A stretch of 64,000 nucleotides of DNA from Janthinobacterium sp. SUN073. Lineage in GTDB: Bacteria; Pseudomonadota; Gammaproteobacteria; Burkholderiales; Burkholderiaceae_D. The position numbers were made by a program, and so were the translations under genes. Below, piece by piece: positions 1 through 8,403 of this stretch. The notes below the pieces were generated by a model. That model made no database searches and was not told the DNA's origin. It saw nothing but the letters and a program-made list of their open reading frames with translations. Within the stretch, counting starts at the first letter, position 1. Every line of letters begins with the position of its first letter. The stretch covers positions 467,383 through 531,382 of the forward strand of contig NZ_JAPUBT010000002.1 of assembly GCF_030397665.1 (NCBI RefSeq), read 5' to 3'.

Positions 1-309
1 GCAGGCGCAGACCATGGCCAGCTGGCGCACGCGGGCGCGCCCCAGGGCGTCGGCCGGCAGCAGTTTTTGCCCCGTCTGCGTCTCGTCCAGGTATTCGATG
101 ATGGCCAAGGATTGCGTCAGCACGGCGCCGCCGTCCTCCAGCACGGGCAGCAGGTGCTGCGGGTTCAGGCTGGAAAACGCGGGCGTGAACTGCTCGCCGC
201 CATGGCGGCTCAGATGCACATAGGCCGTGTCGGCGTGCAGCTGCTTCAGGTTCAGCGCGATGCGCACGCGGTAGGATGCGGAGCTGCGGTAATAGCCATG
301 CAGTTTCAT
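1..309 (-). CDS. Maleylpyruvate isomerase (zeta-class GST fold), C-terminus outside window
   Basis: The visible N-terminal 103 residues begin MKLHGYYRSSASYRVRIALN, the glutathione-binding start of zeta-class GST-like maleylacetoacetate/maleylpyruvate isomerases, including the SSxxxRVR motif. The enzyme isomerises maleylpyruvate to fumarylpyruvate with glutathione in the cytoplasm. Its ATG overlaps the stop of the upstream transporter gene in an ATGA, so it is translationally coupled and is the last visible gene of the gentisate operon. Since the operon also has gentisate dioxygenase and a fumarylpyruvate hydrolase, maleylpyruvate is the likely substrate rather than maleylacetoacetate. The gene is cut by the window edge, so about half of the usual ~212 residues cannot be checked. 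Confidence 0.9.
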   Translation of the reverse strand, partial: MKLHGYYRSSASYRVRIALNLKQLHADTAYVHLSRHGGEQFTPAFSSLNPQHLLPVLEDGGAVLTQSLAIIEYLDETQTGQKLLPADALGRARVRQLAMVCAC

Positions 310-1667
310 ACGGTGCTCTCTTTCAAGGTAGCGGGAACGGCGCTGGCGGCAGTCCGGGTGCGCATCAAACGCCCCATGGCCAGCAAGGCCAGGGACGCCA
401 GCACGGCCGGAATGGCCAGCAGGAAGAAGATGGTTTCGTTATCGAGTTTTAAGGTCAGCATCAGGCCGCCGGCCATGGAACCGAGCACGGAACCGCTGCG
501 TCCCACGGCGGCCGCCCAGCTGACACCCGTGGCGCGGCTCGACGTGGGATAGAAGGCGGCGGCCAGCGCATTGGCGCCCACTTGCGAGCCGCTCACGCCG
601 AAACCCACGCCGAACACGGCCAGCACCAGCACAGCCAGGCTGCTGCCCGACAGGGCCACGACGACGATGCAGCCGGCGGCGGCCAGGTAGGCGATGCTCA
701 GCACTTTATGCGGGCTGTGGCGGTCCATCCAGCGCCCCAGCATGATGGCGCCGACGGTGCCGCCCACCTGGAACATCATCGTCACCAGCGAGGCGTTCGA
801 CAGGGACAGGCCATTGCCACTCAACAGGGTCGGCATCCAGCTCGACAGCAGATAGATGATCAATAGACTCATGAAAAACGTGGACCACAGCAGCAAGGTG
901 CCGCCAATCACGCCCGGGCGGAACAATTCGGCCATGGGCGAGCCGGCGAGTTTTTTATCGCTGACGACGAGGCGCGGCAAGGCGGCCAGGGTGGGCGCAA
1001 TGCGGCGCACGATGTTCAGCACCTGGTTGCCGTCGCGGCCTTTCAGCACCAGCCAGCGCAGCGATTCGGGCAGCGCCAGCAGCAGCACGGGCACCAGCAG
1101 CAGCGGCAAGGCGCCGCCAAGCATCAGCACGCCGCGCCAGCCGATCAGGTGCAGCAGCTGCGCCGAGGCCAGGCCGCCCAGCGCGGAACCGATGGTAAAG
1201 CCGCAGAACATCATGGTCACCAGGCCGGAACGGCGCTGCTGCGGGCAGTATTCGGACGTCATGGTCACGGAAGTGGGCATGGCGCCGCCCAGGCCCAGCC
1301 CCGTCAAAAAGCGCAGCACCAGCAGCATCGTCAGATCCGTCGACCAGGCCGACAGCAGGCTGGCCGCGCCGAAAAACGCCACGGAAACGATCAGCACGGG
1401 ACGCCGGCCGTAGCGGTCCGCCAGGGGGCCGAACAGGAACGAGCCGGCCATCAGGCCAAACAGTCCGGCGCCGAACAGGGGCGCCAGCGCGGCGGGCGTC
1501 AAGCCCCATTCGGCGCGGATGGCGGGCGCGATGAAGCCGATCGAGGCCGTGTCGAAGCCGTCGATGGCGACGATCAAAAAGCATAGCCAGAGGATCAGCT
1601 TCTGGTAGCGGGAAAACGGGTGGCTGTCGAGGAAGTGCTGGACGTCGGTGCCGGCGTGGGTAGTCAT
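306..1667 (-). CDS. Aromatic acid:H+ symporter, MFS (AAHS family), probable 3-hydroxybenzoate uptake
   Basis: A 453-residue major facilitator with twelve predicted membrane segments. TM1 carries the DGFD motif typical of AAHS aromatic acid transporters (residues about 36-39), and the loop between TM2 and TM3 has the signature GPLADRYGRRP. It probably imports 3-hydroxybenzoate or gentisate across the inner membrane, a role inferred from its place between the gentisate-pathway genes. The start ATG has a GGAGA site 8 bases upstream. The stop overlaps the isomerase start by ATGA, and the fumarylpyruvate hydrolase stop lies about 65 bases upstream. The Klebsiella equivalent is MhbT; substrate is not provable from sequence. 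Confidence 0.88.
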   Translation of the reverse strand: MTTHAGTDVQHFLDSHPFSRYQKLILWLCFLIVAIDGFDTASIGFIAPAIRAEWGLTPAALAPLFGAGLFGLMAGSFLFGPLADRYGRRPVLIVSVAFFGAASLLSAWSTDLTMLLVLRFLTGLGLGGAMPTSVTMTSEYCPQQRRSGLVTMMFCGFTIGSALGGLASAQLLHLIGWRGVLMLGGALPLLLVPVLLLALPESLRWLVLKGRDGNQVLNIVRRIAPTLAALPRLVVSDKKLAGSPMAELFRPGVIGGTLLLWSTFFMSLLIIYLLSSWMPTLLSGNGLSLSNASLVTMMFQVGGTVGAIMLGRWMDRHSPHKVLSIAYLAAAGCIVVVALSGSSLAVLVLAVFGVGFGVSGSQVGANALAAAFYPTSSRATGVSWAAAVGRSGSVLGSMAGGLMLTLKLDNETIFFLLAIPAVLASLALLAMGRLMRTRTAASAVPATLKESTV

Positions 1668-1733
1668 GGTCTTGTCTCCGTTGTTATTGTTCGCTGGGGC
1701 TGCGCGATCTGTGCCGCGCTGGCCCGATGGTGT

Positions 1734-2441
1734 TTACTGCACGGCGACGGTGATCGGCGTCAGCCCGGCGATGCGCGCCTCCATGGTTTGCCCGCGGGTG
1801 ACGGCGCCCACGCCTTCAGGCGTGCCCGTCATGATGATGTCGCCCGGCTGCAGCTCGAACAGGGTCGACAGATTGGCGATGACTTCATTGACGGACCAGA
1901 TCAGGTGCGTGAGGTCGCTCGTCTGCACGATTTTTCCATCCACTTCCAGCACGATGGCGCCCGTGCTGATCTCGCCGGATACCGCGATGGGCGTGAGCGC
2001 GCCGATGGGGGCCGAATAGTCGAAAGCCTTGCCGATCTCCCACGGGCGGCCCTGTTCGCGCATGCGCATCTGCAGGTCGCGCCGCGTCATGTCCAGGCCC
2101 ACGCCGTAGCCGAAGATGTGCGACGCCGCGTCCTCCAGGGCGATATTGCTGCCGCCCTTGCCGATGGCGACCACCAGCTCGATTTCGTGGTGGTAGTTCG
2201 ACGTCTGCGCCGGATACGGCACGGTGGCCGTCACGCCGGGTGGCACGGGCACGACGGATTGGTCGTCATTCGGCTTGCAAAAGAAGAATGGCGGTTCGCG
2301 GTCAGGGTCAAACCCCATTTCACGCGCATGGGCTGCGTAGTTGCGGCCCACGCAGTAGATGCGGCGCACGGGAAACTGGCTGTCCGTACCAAGGATGGGC
2401 AGGCCGGCGATGGCTTGGGGTTCAAAAATGAAGTTGGTCAT
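1734..2441 (-). CDS. Fumarylpyruvate hydrolase (FAH family)
   Basis: A 235-residue fumarylacetoacetate hydrolase-fold protein. The metal-binding region is visible in [11 protein letters not shown] (about residue 92) and in [12 protein letters not shown], and the C-terminal [15 protein letters not shown] is a strong FAH signature. In the gentisate pathway this enzyme cleaves fumarylpyruvate to fumarate and pyruvate. An AGGAA site precedes the ATG. It lies between gentisate dioxygenase and the transporter in the same direction; the gap to the dioxygenase stop holds a 27-bp palindrome. The alternative is another FAH-fold activity such as 2-keto-4-pentenoate hydratase, but the neighbours make that unlikely. 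Confidence 0.9.
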   Translation of the reverse strand: MTNFIFEPQAIAGLPILGTDSQFPVRRIYCVGRNYAAHAREMGFDPDREPPFFFCKPNDDQSVVPVPPGVTATVPYPAQTSNYHHEIELVVAIGKGGSNIALEDAASHIFGYGVGLDMTRRDLQMRMREQGRPWEIGKAFDYSAPIGALTPIAVSGEISTGAIVLEVDGKIVQTSDLTHLIWSVNEVIANLSTLFELQPGDIIMTGTPEGVGAVTRGQTMEARIAGLTPITVAVQ

Positions 2442-2482
2442 GATGGGTTCCTGTTAATGGTCTTAACCCCAAGGCAAGGACT

Positions 2483-2509
2483 GGGGTCGGACCCTCAGGG
2501 TCCGACCCC
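2483..2509. repeat. 27-bp perfect palindrome, dispersed repeat copy 1
   Basis: GGGGTCGGACCCT at 2483-2495 and its exact complement AGGGTCCGACCCC at 2497-2509 are separated by one base. A second copy with compensating changes in the inner bases lies at 48987-49013. Here it sits between two genes of one operon, where a strong mRNA hairpin could affect stability or relative expression. Confidence 0.85.
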
Positions 2510-2540
2510 GGCTCTTTACGGGGTTGGCAAAAAAATAGAG

Positions 2541-3593
2541 TTAGTCAATCAAAAACTGCTCGCGCAGCACGCCCATCGCTTGCTGCACGGGGCGGTCGGA
2601 AAAACTGAACAGCACGACGTCGTCCTGCGGGCAGTCAAAGGAGACAAGGGCCCACGACGGCACGACGAAGGTGTCGCGCGGGGCGAAGTCGAATACCTGC
2701 ACACCGATCGTCACCTTGCCGTGGCCTTCGACCACGCTGTAGACGGTGCCATCGGTGCTGCGCGCGCGCTTGCCCTTGAAACCCTTGGGCAGCAGCTGCA
2801 TGAAGGTCGCCATGGTGGGCATGGGCGAGCCGCCCGTCAGCGGGTTCGTGTAGCGCAGCTTGTAGCCGTGCCAGTCGTCGATGGCGTCGGTGCGCGACAA
2901 CAGGTCCAGCGCTTCGCGCGAACGGACATACGGGTAGTTGAAGATGGGCGAGGTAGCGCCCTGGTGCAGCGACTTGACGGGCGCCATGTTGTAGCCGTAG
3001 CGGGCGAAGCTCTGGCCTTCCGGGCGGCTGACCGTCTGGCTGTCCTGCGTATCGTTTTCCGCGAAACCGGAATCGAAATAGCGCAGCATGGGAATGTCGA
3101 GGCCATCGAGCCACACGACCGGCTCGCAGACGCCGTCGACGCCCAGGTTGCCATGGTCATGCCAGGTCCACGACGGGGTGATGATGAAGTCGCCCGGGTG
3201 CATGGTGGTGCGCTCGCCCGCCACCGTCGTATAGGCGCCCTGCCCGCTCACGACAAAGCGCAGCGCGGACTGGCTGTGGCGGTGCGAGGGTGCCACTTCG
3301 CCGGGCAAGATCAGTTGCAAGCCCGCGTACAGCGATTGCGTAATCGACGAGCGGCCCGGCAGGGCGGGATTTTCCAGCACCAGCACTCTGCGCACGGCTT
3401 CGTGGGCGGAGATGACTTCGCCGGCGCGCGCCAGTTGCGGCGCGATGTCCGCATAACGCCACAGGGCCGCCGCATACGGCGCCGTCGGATGCGGCGGCAC
3501 CAGGGTGTGCAGGGATTGCCACAGCGGCGACAGATGCATGCCGCTCAGGGCTGCATATAAAGCTTCGCGTTCGGGCGTTTGATGGGAAGTCAT
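2541..3593 (-). CDS. Gentisate 1,2-dioxygenase
   Basis: A 350-residue bicupin dioxygenase that opens the gentisate ring to give maleylpyruvate, using Fe(II) and O2. The first cupin has the iron ligands H104 and H106 (in [13 protein letters not shown]) and H145 (in SWTWHDHGN), the same numbering as characterised gentisate dioxygenases. A second cupin-like half follows with [10 protein letters not shown] near residue 310. The start overlaps the upstream monooxygenase stop as ATGA, so the two are coupled. Length matches the family (about 345-360). Confidence 0.95.
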   Translation of the reverse strand: MTSHQTPEREALYAALSGMHLSPLWQSLHTLVPPHPTAPYAAALWRYADIAPQLARAGEVISAHEAVRRVLVLENPALPGRSSITQSLYAGLQLILPGEVAPSHRHSQSALRFVVSGQGAYTTVAGERTTMHPGDFIITPSWTWHDHGNLGVDGVCEPVVWLDGLDIPMLRYFDSGFAENDTQDSQTVSRPEGQSFARYGYNMAPVKSLHQGATSPIFNYPYVRSREALDLLSRTDAIDDWHGYKLRYTNPLTGGSPMPTMATFMQLLPKGFKGKRARSTDGTVYSVVEGHGKVTIGVQVFDFAPRDTFVVPSWALVSFDCPQDDVVLFSFSDRPVQQAMGVLREQFLID

Positions 3594-4804
3594 GCTGCCT
3601 CCTTCTCGGTGGTGGCCAGGCAGGTTTGCGCCGTCCAGCCATACAGCCAGGCCAGCGCTTCATGGAATTGCGCGGGCGTGCGTCCGCGCCACAAATCGTT
3701 GCGCACCAGGCGTTCGACGCCTTTGGCGTGGTACAAGCGACCCATTTCGCGCGCCGACAGCACGACCCTGGCCGTGCGGGCGATGCGCGAGGTTTGATAC
3801 AGCTGGAAGGCGGCGGCCATGTCGAAATCGCAGGCGCGCACGGCTTCGCCCAGGGTGACGGCATCTTCCAGCGCCATGCAGGCGCCCTGCGCCAGGTATT
3901 GCAGCATCGGGTGGGCCGCGTCGCCCAGCAAGGTCATGCGCTGCGTGCTCCAGTTGGCGACGGGGTCGCGGTCGGCTGTGCTCCAGCGTTTCCAGCTGGT
4001 CGGCTTGTGCAGCAGCTGGCGCGGCTGCGCGTGGACGCCGTCGAAGTAGGACAGCACTTCTTCCTTGCTGCCGTCCGTGACGCTCCACGCTTCCTGCTCG
4101 CGGCTGTGGAAGGTCACCACCAGGTTGTATTGCTCGCCATTGCGCAGCGGGTAGTGCACGAGGTGGCAGTTCGGCCCGGCCCAAACGACGGGCGCGTTCC
4201 AGCGCAGGTCGGCCGGCATGTCGGCGGCCGGCACCACGGCGCGGTACACCACGTGGCCGGAGACGCGCACCTTGTCGCCCACGATGCGCTCGCGAATGAC
4301 GGATTTGACGCCATCGCAGCCGATCAGCACATCGGCGCGGAAGCTGCGCCCCGCCGCATCGACCACGGTGACGCCGTCCGCATCTTCCACGACGTCCGTC
4401 ACCAGCGAGGACGTCACAAAGGTAATCAGCGGCGAAGTGCGCACGGCGTCGAGGATGGCGCCATGGATATCGGCGCGGTGGATGACGGCGTAGGGATTGC
4501 TGAAGCGCTGGCGGAAGGCCGCATCGACGACGAAAGTGCCTACCTCGGTCGCGTCGACGGCGTCCATCATCACCAGGCGTTCCGTGAAGACAGCCTTGGC
4601 GCGCGTGCGTTCGCCCACGCCCAAGGCATCGAGCGCGGCGAAGGCGTTGGGCGCCAGCTGGATGCCGGCGCCGATCTCGCCCAGGGTCGAGGCCTGTTCC
4701 AGCACGGTGACGGCCAGCCCCAGGCGCGACAGGGACAGGGCGGCGGCCATGCCGCCGATACCGCCGCCGACGATCAAGACCGACGGTTTGTGGGTAGCTT
4801 CCAT
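3590..4804 (-). CDS. 3-hydroxybenzoate 6-monooxygenase (FAD)
   Basis: A 404-residue group A flavoprotein hydroxylase converting 3-hydroxybenzoate to gentisate with NADH and O2. It shows the N-terminal FAD motif GGGIGG (residues 13-18), the middle [11 protein letters not shown] (DG motif) and the [21 protein letters not shown] motif near residue 285, all in order. The chosen ATG at 4804 has GGAGG six bases upstream; the frame stays open further upstream but without a comparable site. It is the first gene of the operon, facing a LysR gene. Salicylate 5-hydroxylase-type or 6-hydroxynicotinate-type activity is possible, but gentisate dioxygenase directly downstream supports 3-hydroxybenzoate. Confidence 0.9.
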   Translation of the reverse strand: MEATHKPSVLIVGGGIGGMAAALSLSRLGLAVTVLEQASTLGEIGAGIQLAPNAFAALDALGVGERTRAKAVFTERLVMMDAVDATEVGTFVVDAAFRQRFSNPYAVIHRADIHGAILDAVRTSPLITFVTSSLVTDVVEDADGVTVVDAAGRSFRADVLIGCDGVKSVIRERIVGDKVRVSGHVVYRAVVPAADMPADLRWNAPVVWAGPNCHLVHYPLRNGEQYNLVVTFHSREQEAWSVTDGSKEEVLSYFDGVHAQPRQLLHKPTSWKRWSTADRDPVANWSTQRMTLLGDAAHPMLQYLAQGACMALEDAVTLGEAVRACDFDMAAAFQLYQTSRIARTARVVLSAREMGRLYHAKGVERLVRNDLWRGRTPAQFHEALAWLYGWTAQTCLATTEKEAA

Positions 4805-4953
4805 TTCTTTCCTCCAATTGATCTGTGTGCTTGCGCGATGCACGTTTGCCGTGCTCTTGGTATGGCAAGCAGTGTGCCGACAGGTCAATATTTGGTAAAG
4901 CGATGGAATACAATAACAACAATCACATTTTTAAATAATGGTGGAATCCTCTT
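4805..4953. promoter_or_regulatory. Divergent promoter region of the gentisate operon and its LysR gene
   Basis: 149 bases between divergent starts, AT-richer than its surroundings near 4890-4935. It must hold both promoters and the LysR site. The only dyad I see is weak: TTGCC at 4846-4850 and GGCAA at 4864-4868. I cannot assign -10 and -35 boxes with confidence. Confidence 0.55.
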
Positions 4954-5874
4954 ATGTCGCGCTTCGATATCGAACTGCTGTTCATCTTTGACGAGATCTA
5001 TAAAAGCCGCAATGTGACGCGCGCGGCGGAAAACCTGGGCTTGCCGCAATCGACGGTGAGCATCGGCCTGGGGAAATTACGCACGCATTTCGGCGACCGC
5101 CTGTTCGCGCGCACCTCGAAAGGCATGGAGCCGACGCCGCGCGCGCAGAACGCGGTGCAGGACGTGCGCGCCGCGATTGCCGCCTGGCAGCATGCGCTGG
5201 CCGACCAGCCCGTGTTCGACCCGGCCGCCAGTACGCGCGAATTTGCCATCTGCATGACGGACATCAGTGAAATCGTGCTGCTGCCCACGCTGCTCAACCA
5301 CCTGCAGCAGATCGGCCCACACATCACGCTGGACGTGTCGAAGATCGCCACCGACACGCCGGCGCGCCTGGAGGGGGGCGAAGTGGACCTGGCCGTGGGC
5401 TTCATGCCGCACCTGGAATCGGGGTTTTATCAGCAGAAACTGTTCGACCAGCATTTTGTCTGCCTGGCGGCCAGCAGCCACCCGCGCATCCGCGACACGA
5501 TTACTGTGGAAGAGTTCCTGCAGGAAGGGCATATCGAAGTGAAAAGCTCGGGCACGGGCCATTCCATCGTGGAGAAGGTACTGGCGGGGGCCGGCGTGCA
5601 GCGGCGCATCGTGCTGAAACTGCCCAGCTTCCTCGGCGTGTCGCGCATCGTCGCCGAAACCGAGTACATCGTCACGGTACCGTACCGCTACGCGCTGCAA
5701 ATGCGGGACCACGAAGCGTTCCGCATCCTGCCCCTGCCCGTGGCGCTGCCCAGCTTTTCAGTCAAGCAGCACTGGCACGAGCGCTACCATGAAGATGCGT
5801 CGAACCGCTGGCTGCGCCAGACGATGGCGCAGCTGTTTGGGGCTGGCGACGCGACAACGTTGCCTATTGAGTAA
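4954..5874 (+). CDS. LysR-family regulator of the gentisate operon
   Basis: A 306-residue LysR regulator. Residues about 4-63 form the winged helix with VTRAAENLGLPQSTVSIGLG, and the rest is the periplasmic-binding-like effector domain of the NahR/LinR type. Divergent transcription from the catabolic operon is the standard arrangement for an activator answering to the pathway substrate (3-hydroxybenzoate or gentisate), as for MhbR in Klebsiella; that role is inferred from position. The ATG has GGTGGA about 9 bases upstream. A truncated acetyltransferase begins 5 bases after the stop. Confidence 0.9.
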   Translation: MSRFDIELLFIFDEIYKSRNVTRAAENLGLPQSTVSIGLGKLRTHFGDRLFARTSKGMEPTPRAQNAVQDVRAAIAAWQHALADQPVFDPAASTREFAICMTDISEIVLLPTLLNHLQQIGPHITLDVSKIATDTPARLEGGEVDLAVGFMPHLESGFYQQKLFDQHFVCLAASSHPRIRDTITVEEFLQEGHIEVKSSGTGHSIVEKVLAGAGVQRRIVLKLPSFLGVSRIVAETEYIVTVPYRYALQMRDHEAFRILPLPVALPSFSVKQHWHERYHEDASNRWLRQTMAQLFGAGDATTLPIE

Positions 5875-5878
5875 TTTT

Positions 5879-6208
5879 CCCCCATGCTGGCAAGCCTTGT
5901 CCTTACATTCCATTGAGGAAGTGATCGGCTTCCTGATGTTCGTCTCGCCCGACGCCGATGATGCGCCCGGCTACTACCAGATCTGGCGCTTCATGATCGA
6001 TCACCGGCGCCAGGGGCAAGGCCATGGCCGCGCCGCCCTCGCCCTGGCGCTGGCGGAAATCCGCGCCCGCCCGGACGCGCGCAGCATCGAAATTTGCTAC
6101 AAGCCCAGCAATGCCAATGCGAAACAGTTCTATGCCAGCATGGGTTTCGTGGAAAAAGGCTTGGATGCGGATGGCCATGACATGCTGGCCGTCATTAATC
6201 TAGCTTAA
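5879..6208 (+). pseudogene. 5'-truncated GNAT N-acetyltransferase remnant
   Basis: The reading frame matches only the C-terminal two thirds of a GNAT acetyltransferase: FLMFVSPDADDAPGYYQIWR, then the acetyl-CoA loop HRRQGQGHGRAAL and the end CYKPSNANAKQFYASMGFVE, all typical of diamine/spermidine-type GNATs. The first ~50 residues that should precede it are missing, and no in-frame start with a ribosome site exists outside the LysR gene, which ends 5 bases before the similarity starts. I read this as a deletion scar. Its 3' end overlaps the convergent HxlR gene by 14 bases. A short functional protein from a GTG near 5918 cannot be excluded. Confidence 0.55.
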
Positions 6209-6707
6209 CTGAGCTGGCCTGACTGTCCGGCGTCGCGCCCGCATCGGCCCTGGCATCGAACGCCAGCCGCGCCGCATCGATGGCGTCGCGGTGGCCGTAG
6301 GCCCAGGCGCCCAGGGCGCTGATGGGGATCAAGAGCGAGCGGCCCAGGTCCGTCAAGGCGTAATCGACGCGTGGCGGCACGGTGGGAAACACCGTGCGCG
6401 TCACGAGACCGTCGCGCTCCAGACCCCGCAAGGTCAGGGTCAGCATGCGCTGCGAGATGCCGCCGATCAGGCGGCGCATCTCGTTGAAGCGCTTGGTGCC
6501 ATTGCCCAGCAACATCACCACCATCACGCTCCATTTGTCGCCCACGCGCGTGAGGATATCCGTGATCGGCCGGCACGAGTCGGCCACGCCCGCATGGCCG
6601 CCATGGTCGCGCATGCGCCGTTCCAGCTCGGCGCCGCGCGCGGCCACCTCGCCCATAGTCACATCCGTGTGCCCCAGTGTGGAAAAAGTGCCTTCTTGTG
6701 CGTTCAT
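6195..6707 (-). CDS. HxlR-family transcriptional regulator
   Basis: A 170-residue winged-helix protein with the HxlR core at residues about 45-135: [20 protein letters not shown], then [20 protein letters not shown] and [20 protein letters not shown]. These regulators usually control redox or electrophile defence genes, and this one faces an azoreductase gene 69 bases away, as in YodB/AzoR-type pairs. The ATG at 6707 was chosen because family members start a little before the conserved Cys; the frame runs further but would enter the neighbour's promoter. An 11-bp palindrome lies directly upstream. The conserved N-terminal Cys before RPITD may be the sensor, by analogy. Confidence 0.88.
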   Translation of the reverse strand: MNAQEGTFSTLGHTDVTMGEVAARGAELERRMRDHGGHAGVADSCRPITDILTRVGDKWSVMVVMLLGNGTKRFNEMRRLIGGISQRMLTLTLRGLERDGLVTRTVFPTVPPRVDYALTDLGRSLLIPISALGAWAYGHRDAIDAARLAFDARADAGATPDSQASSVKLD

Positions 6708-6776
6708 TTGATAGTCACTATATTTACCTCGGTTACAAAAACATACCACCCGATCATACCATCCAAGAAGGCTCAC
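6708..6776. promoter_or_regulatory. hxlR-azoR divergent region with palindrome ATAGTCACTAT
   Basis: A perfect 11-bp palindrome, ATAGTCACTAT at 6711-6721, sits four bases upstream of the hxlR start and 56 bases upstream of the azoreductase start. The position fits a repressor operator for both genes, but this is inference. An AAGAAGG ribosome site for azoR lies at the other end. Confidence 0.5.
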
Positions 6777-7349
6777 ATGAACATCCTGCATATCGATTCC
6801 AGCATCCTCGGCGAGCATTCCGTCAGCCGCCAGTTGTCCGCCGCCATCGTGGCCCGCCTGCAAGCGGCCGCGCCTGGCGCCACCGTCCACTACCGCGACC
6901 TGGCCGCCCAGCCCTTGCCGCAATTCACTGCCGCCCCCAGCGCCACCGAGGGCGTAGCACTATCCGCCGCGCTGGAGCAAGTGCTGGCCGCCGACGTCAT
7001 CGTCATCGGCGCGCCCATGTACAACTTCGCCATCCCCAGCCAGCTCAAATCGTGGCTCGACGCGCTGGCCGTGCCCGGCAAGACGTTCCAATATGGCGCC
7101 AATGGCCCGGAAGGTTTGCTGGGCAGCAAACGCGTGATCATCGCCTCGACGCGTGGCGGCTATTACGGCGCCGACACGCCGATGGCCGCCCTGGAACACC
7201 AGGAAAGCCATCTGCGCGCCTTCCTCGGCTTCCTCGGCATCACGCAGATCGAGATCGTGCGCGCCGAAGGCGTCAAGGTCAGCGACGCCGCCAGGGCGCA
7301 AGCATTAGCGGGCGCCTTTGAGCAGATCGGCGCGTTGCAGGCGGCGTAG
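6777..7349 (+). CDS. azoR: FMN-dependent NADH-azoreductase
   Basis: A 190-residue flavodoxin-fold NAD(P)H oxidoreductase. It begins [20 protein letters not shown], the phosphate-binding SxxxxxSxSR loop of AzoR, and has the FMN-site [16 protein letters not shown] near residue 80 and STRGGYYG near 125. AzoR reduces quinones and azo compounds using FMN as a homodimer in the cytosol. AAGAAGG precedes the start. It is divergent from an HxlR regulator, which is consistent with induction by quinones or electrophiles (inferred). Confidence 0.93.
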   Translation: MNILHIDSSILGEHSVSRQLSAAIVARLQAAAPGATVHYRDLAAQPLPQFTAAPSATEGVALSAALEQVLAADVIVIGAPMYNFAIPSQLKSWLDALAVPGKTFQYGANGPEGLLGSKRVIIASTRGGYYGADTPMAALEHQESHLRAFLGFLGITQIEIVRAEGVKVSDAARAQALAGAFEQIGALQAA

Positions 7350-7470
7350 GTTCAGCTTGATTATCTGGCTGCGGCGGAAACTGTTTCGGCGCAGCCAGGC
7401 TGGGCATGGCGGGCAAGAATGATCAAACTACGCTAAGCTGCACCCGCCCCACCACTCTACAAGGACCACC

Positions 7471-7758
7471 ATGACCCTGATCGTCGTCGCCACCATCGAT
7501 GCCCAAGCTGACCATATCGACGCCGTGCGCGCCGCATTGGAAGCCGTCGTACCGCCCAGCCGCGCGGAAAGCGCCTGCCTGCGCTACGAATTACACCTCG
7601 ACAACAAGATTCCCACGCGCTTCATCATGCTGGAAGAATGGACCGACCAGGACGCGCTGACGGCGCATTACGCGACGCCCCACTTCAAGGCGCTGGTGGC
7701 CGCCGTGGGCGACAAGACCGTCAAGATCGACGTGGCCGAGTTGAGCAAGCTGAAGTAA
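7471..7758 (+). CDS. Antibiotic biosynthesis monooxygenase (ABM)-domain protein, putative quinol monooxygenase
   Basis: A 95-residue ferredoxin-like-fold protein with the ABM pattern: VVATIDAQADHIDAVRAAL, then ACLRYELHLD and FIMLEEWTDQDALTAHYATP. It resembles YgiN/LsrG-like proteins that act on quinols or small reactive metabolites. It lies 121 bases after azoR on the same strand and could share its redox role, but it probably has its own promoter. The ATG is preceded by AAGGACC. A terminator follows at 7794-7827. Confidence 0.85.
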   Translation: MTLIVVATIDAQADHIDAVRAALEAVVPPSRAESACLRYELHLDNKIPTRFIMLEEWTDQDALTAHYATPHFKALVAAVGDKTVKIDVAELSKLK

Positions 7759-7793
7759 CCGCACGGCAGCGTTCAATCGCGCGTTCCCCAAAG

Positions 7794-7827
7794 AAAGTTG
7801 CCACTTATAATATGGCAACTTTTTTTT
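7794..7827 (+). terminator. Rho-independent terminator after the ABM gene
   Basis: Arms AAAGTTGCCA (7794-7803) and TGGCAACTTT (7813-7822) with a 9-base loop, then a run of T to 7827. The loop also holds a perfect TATAAT at 7806-7811, which could serve as a -10 box for the next gene. Confidence 0.85.
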
Positions 7828-8403
7828 ATGGCCATCATGATTCCATTCTCCCGCATACACGGCGCCCTCGCGGCGGCCGCCTTCACCGTTTGTGCCGGCA
7901 CCGCCGCGCAAGCGCCCATGCCCAAGCTCGTGGGCGAATACAATCTGCTCTCGTCGACGACCGTGCCGCCCAGTACCTGGGGCTATTCCAAGGCCCGCGT
8001 GTCGATCAAGCAACTCGATGACCATCACTTGCTGATCCTGCTCGCCTGCGAATGGAAGCGCGAACCGAAGGCCGTCTGCGGCGACTATTTCTATGCCCAG
8101 TGGCGCGATGACGGCCTGTATCTGCAGGACATGAACACGTTTGCCATGCGCCTGTACTTCGATCCCGCCACGCGCAAGCTCACCATCATTTCGCGCGGCG
8201 CCGACGCCAGGCAGAGCGTGCGGCACGAAGTGTTCGGCACGACGACCGCGCCGCTGGTCGATACCGCCCTCGTGCGGCGCATGAAGCGCGAGCAATCGAA
8301 TGCCGACAGCAAGGAAAACCGGCGCGTGTTCGGCCCCTACACCAAGTGGGACTACCAGGAAAACCGCATCGAATTCCAGCGCCAGGACTTGACGGCACCG
8401 TGA
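7828..8403 (+). CDS. Hypothetical exported protein
   Basis: A 191-residue protein of unknown function. It starts MAIMIPFSRIHGALAAAAF and has a signal-peptide-like stretch ending near AQA (residue about 29), so it is probably periplasmic. The mature part is rich in aromatic and charged residues, with no motif I recognise. The start is odd: the preceding bases are the poly-T tail of a terminator, with no ribosome site, so translation may be nearly leaderless from the TATAAT inside the terminator loop, or may begin at the ATG at 7837. The stop overlaps the next start as TGATG, so the two genes are coupled. Confidence 0.65.
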   Translation: MAIMIPFSRIHGALAAAAFTVCAGTAAQAPMPKLVGEYNLLSSTTVPPSTWGYSKARVSIKQLDDHHLLILLACEWKREPKAVCGDYFYAQWRDDGLYLQDMNTFAMRLYFDPATRKLTIISRGADARQSVRHEVFGTTTAPLVDTALVRRMKREQSNADSKENRRVFGPYTKWDYQENRIEFQRQDLTAP

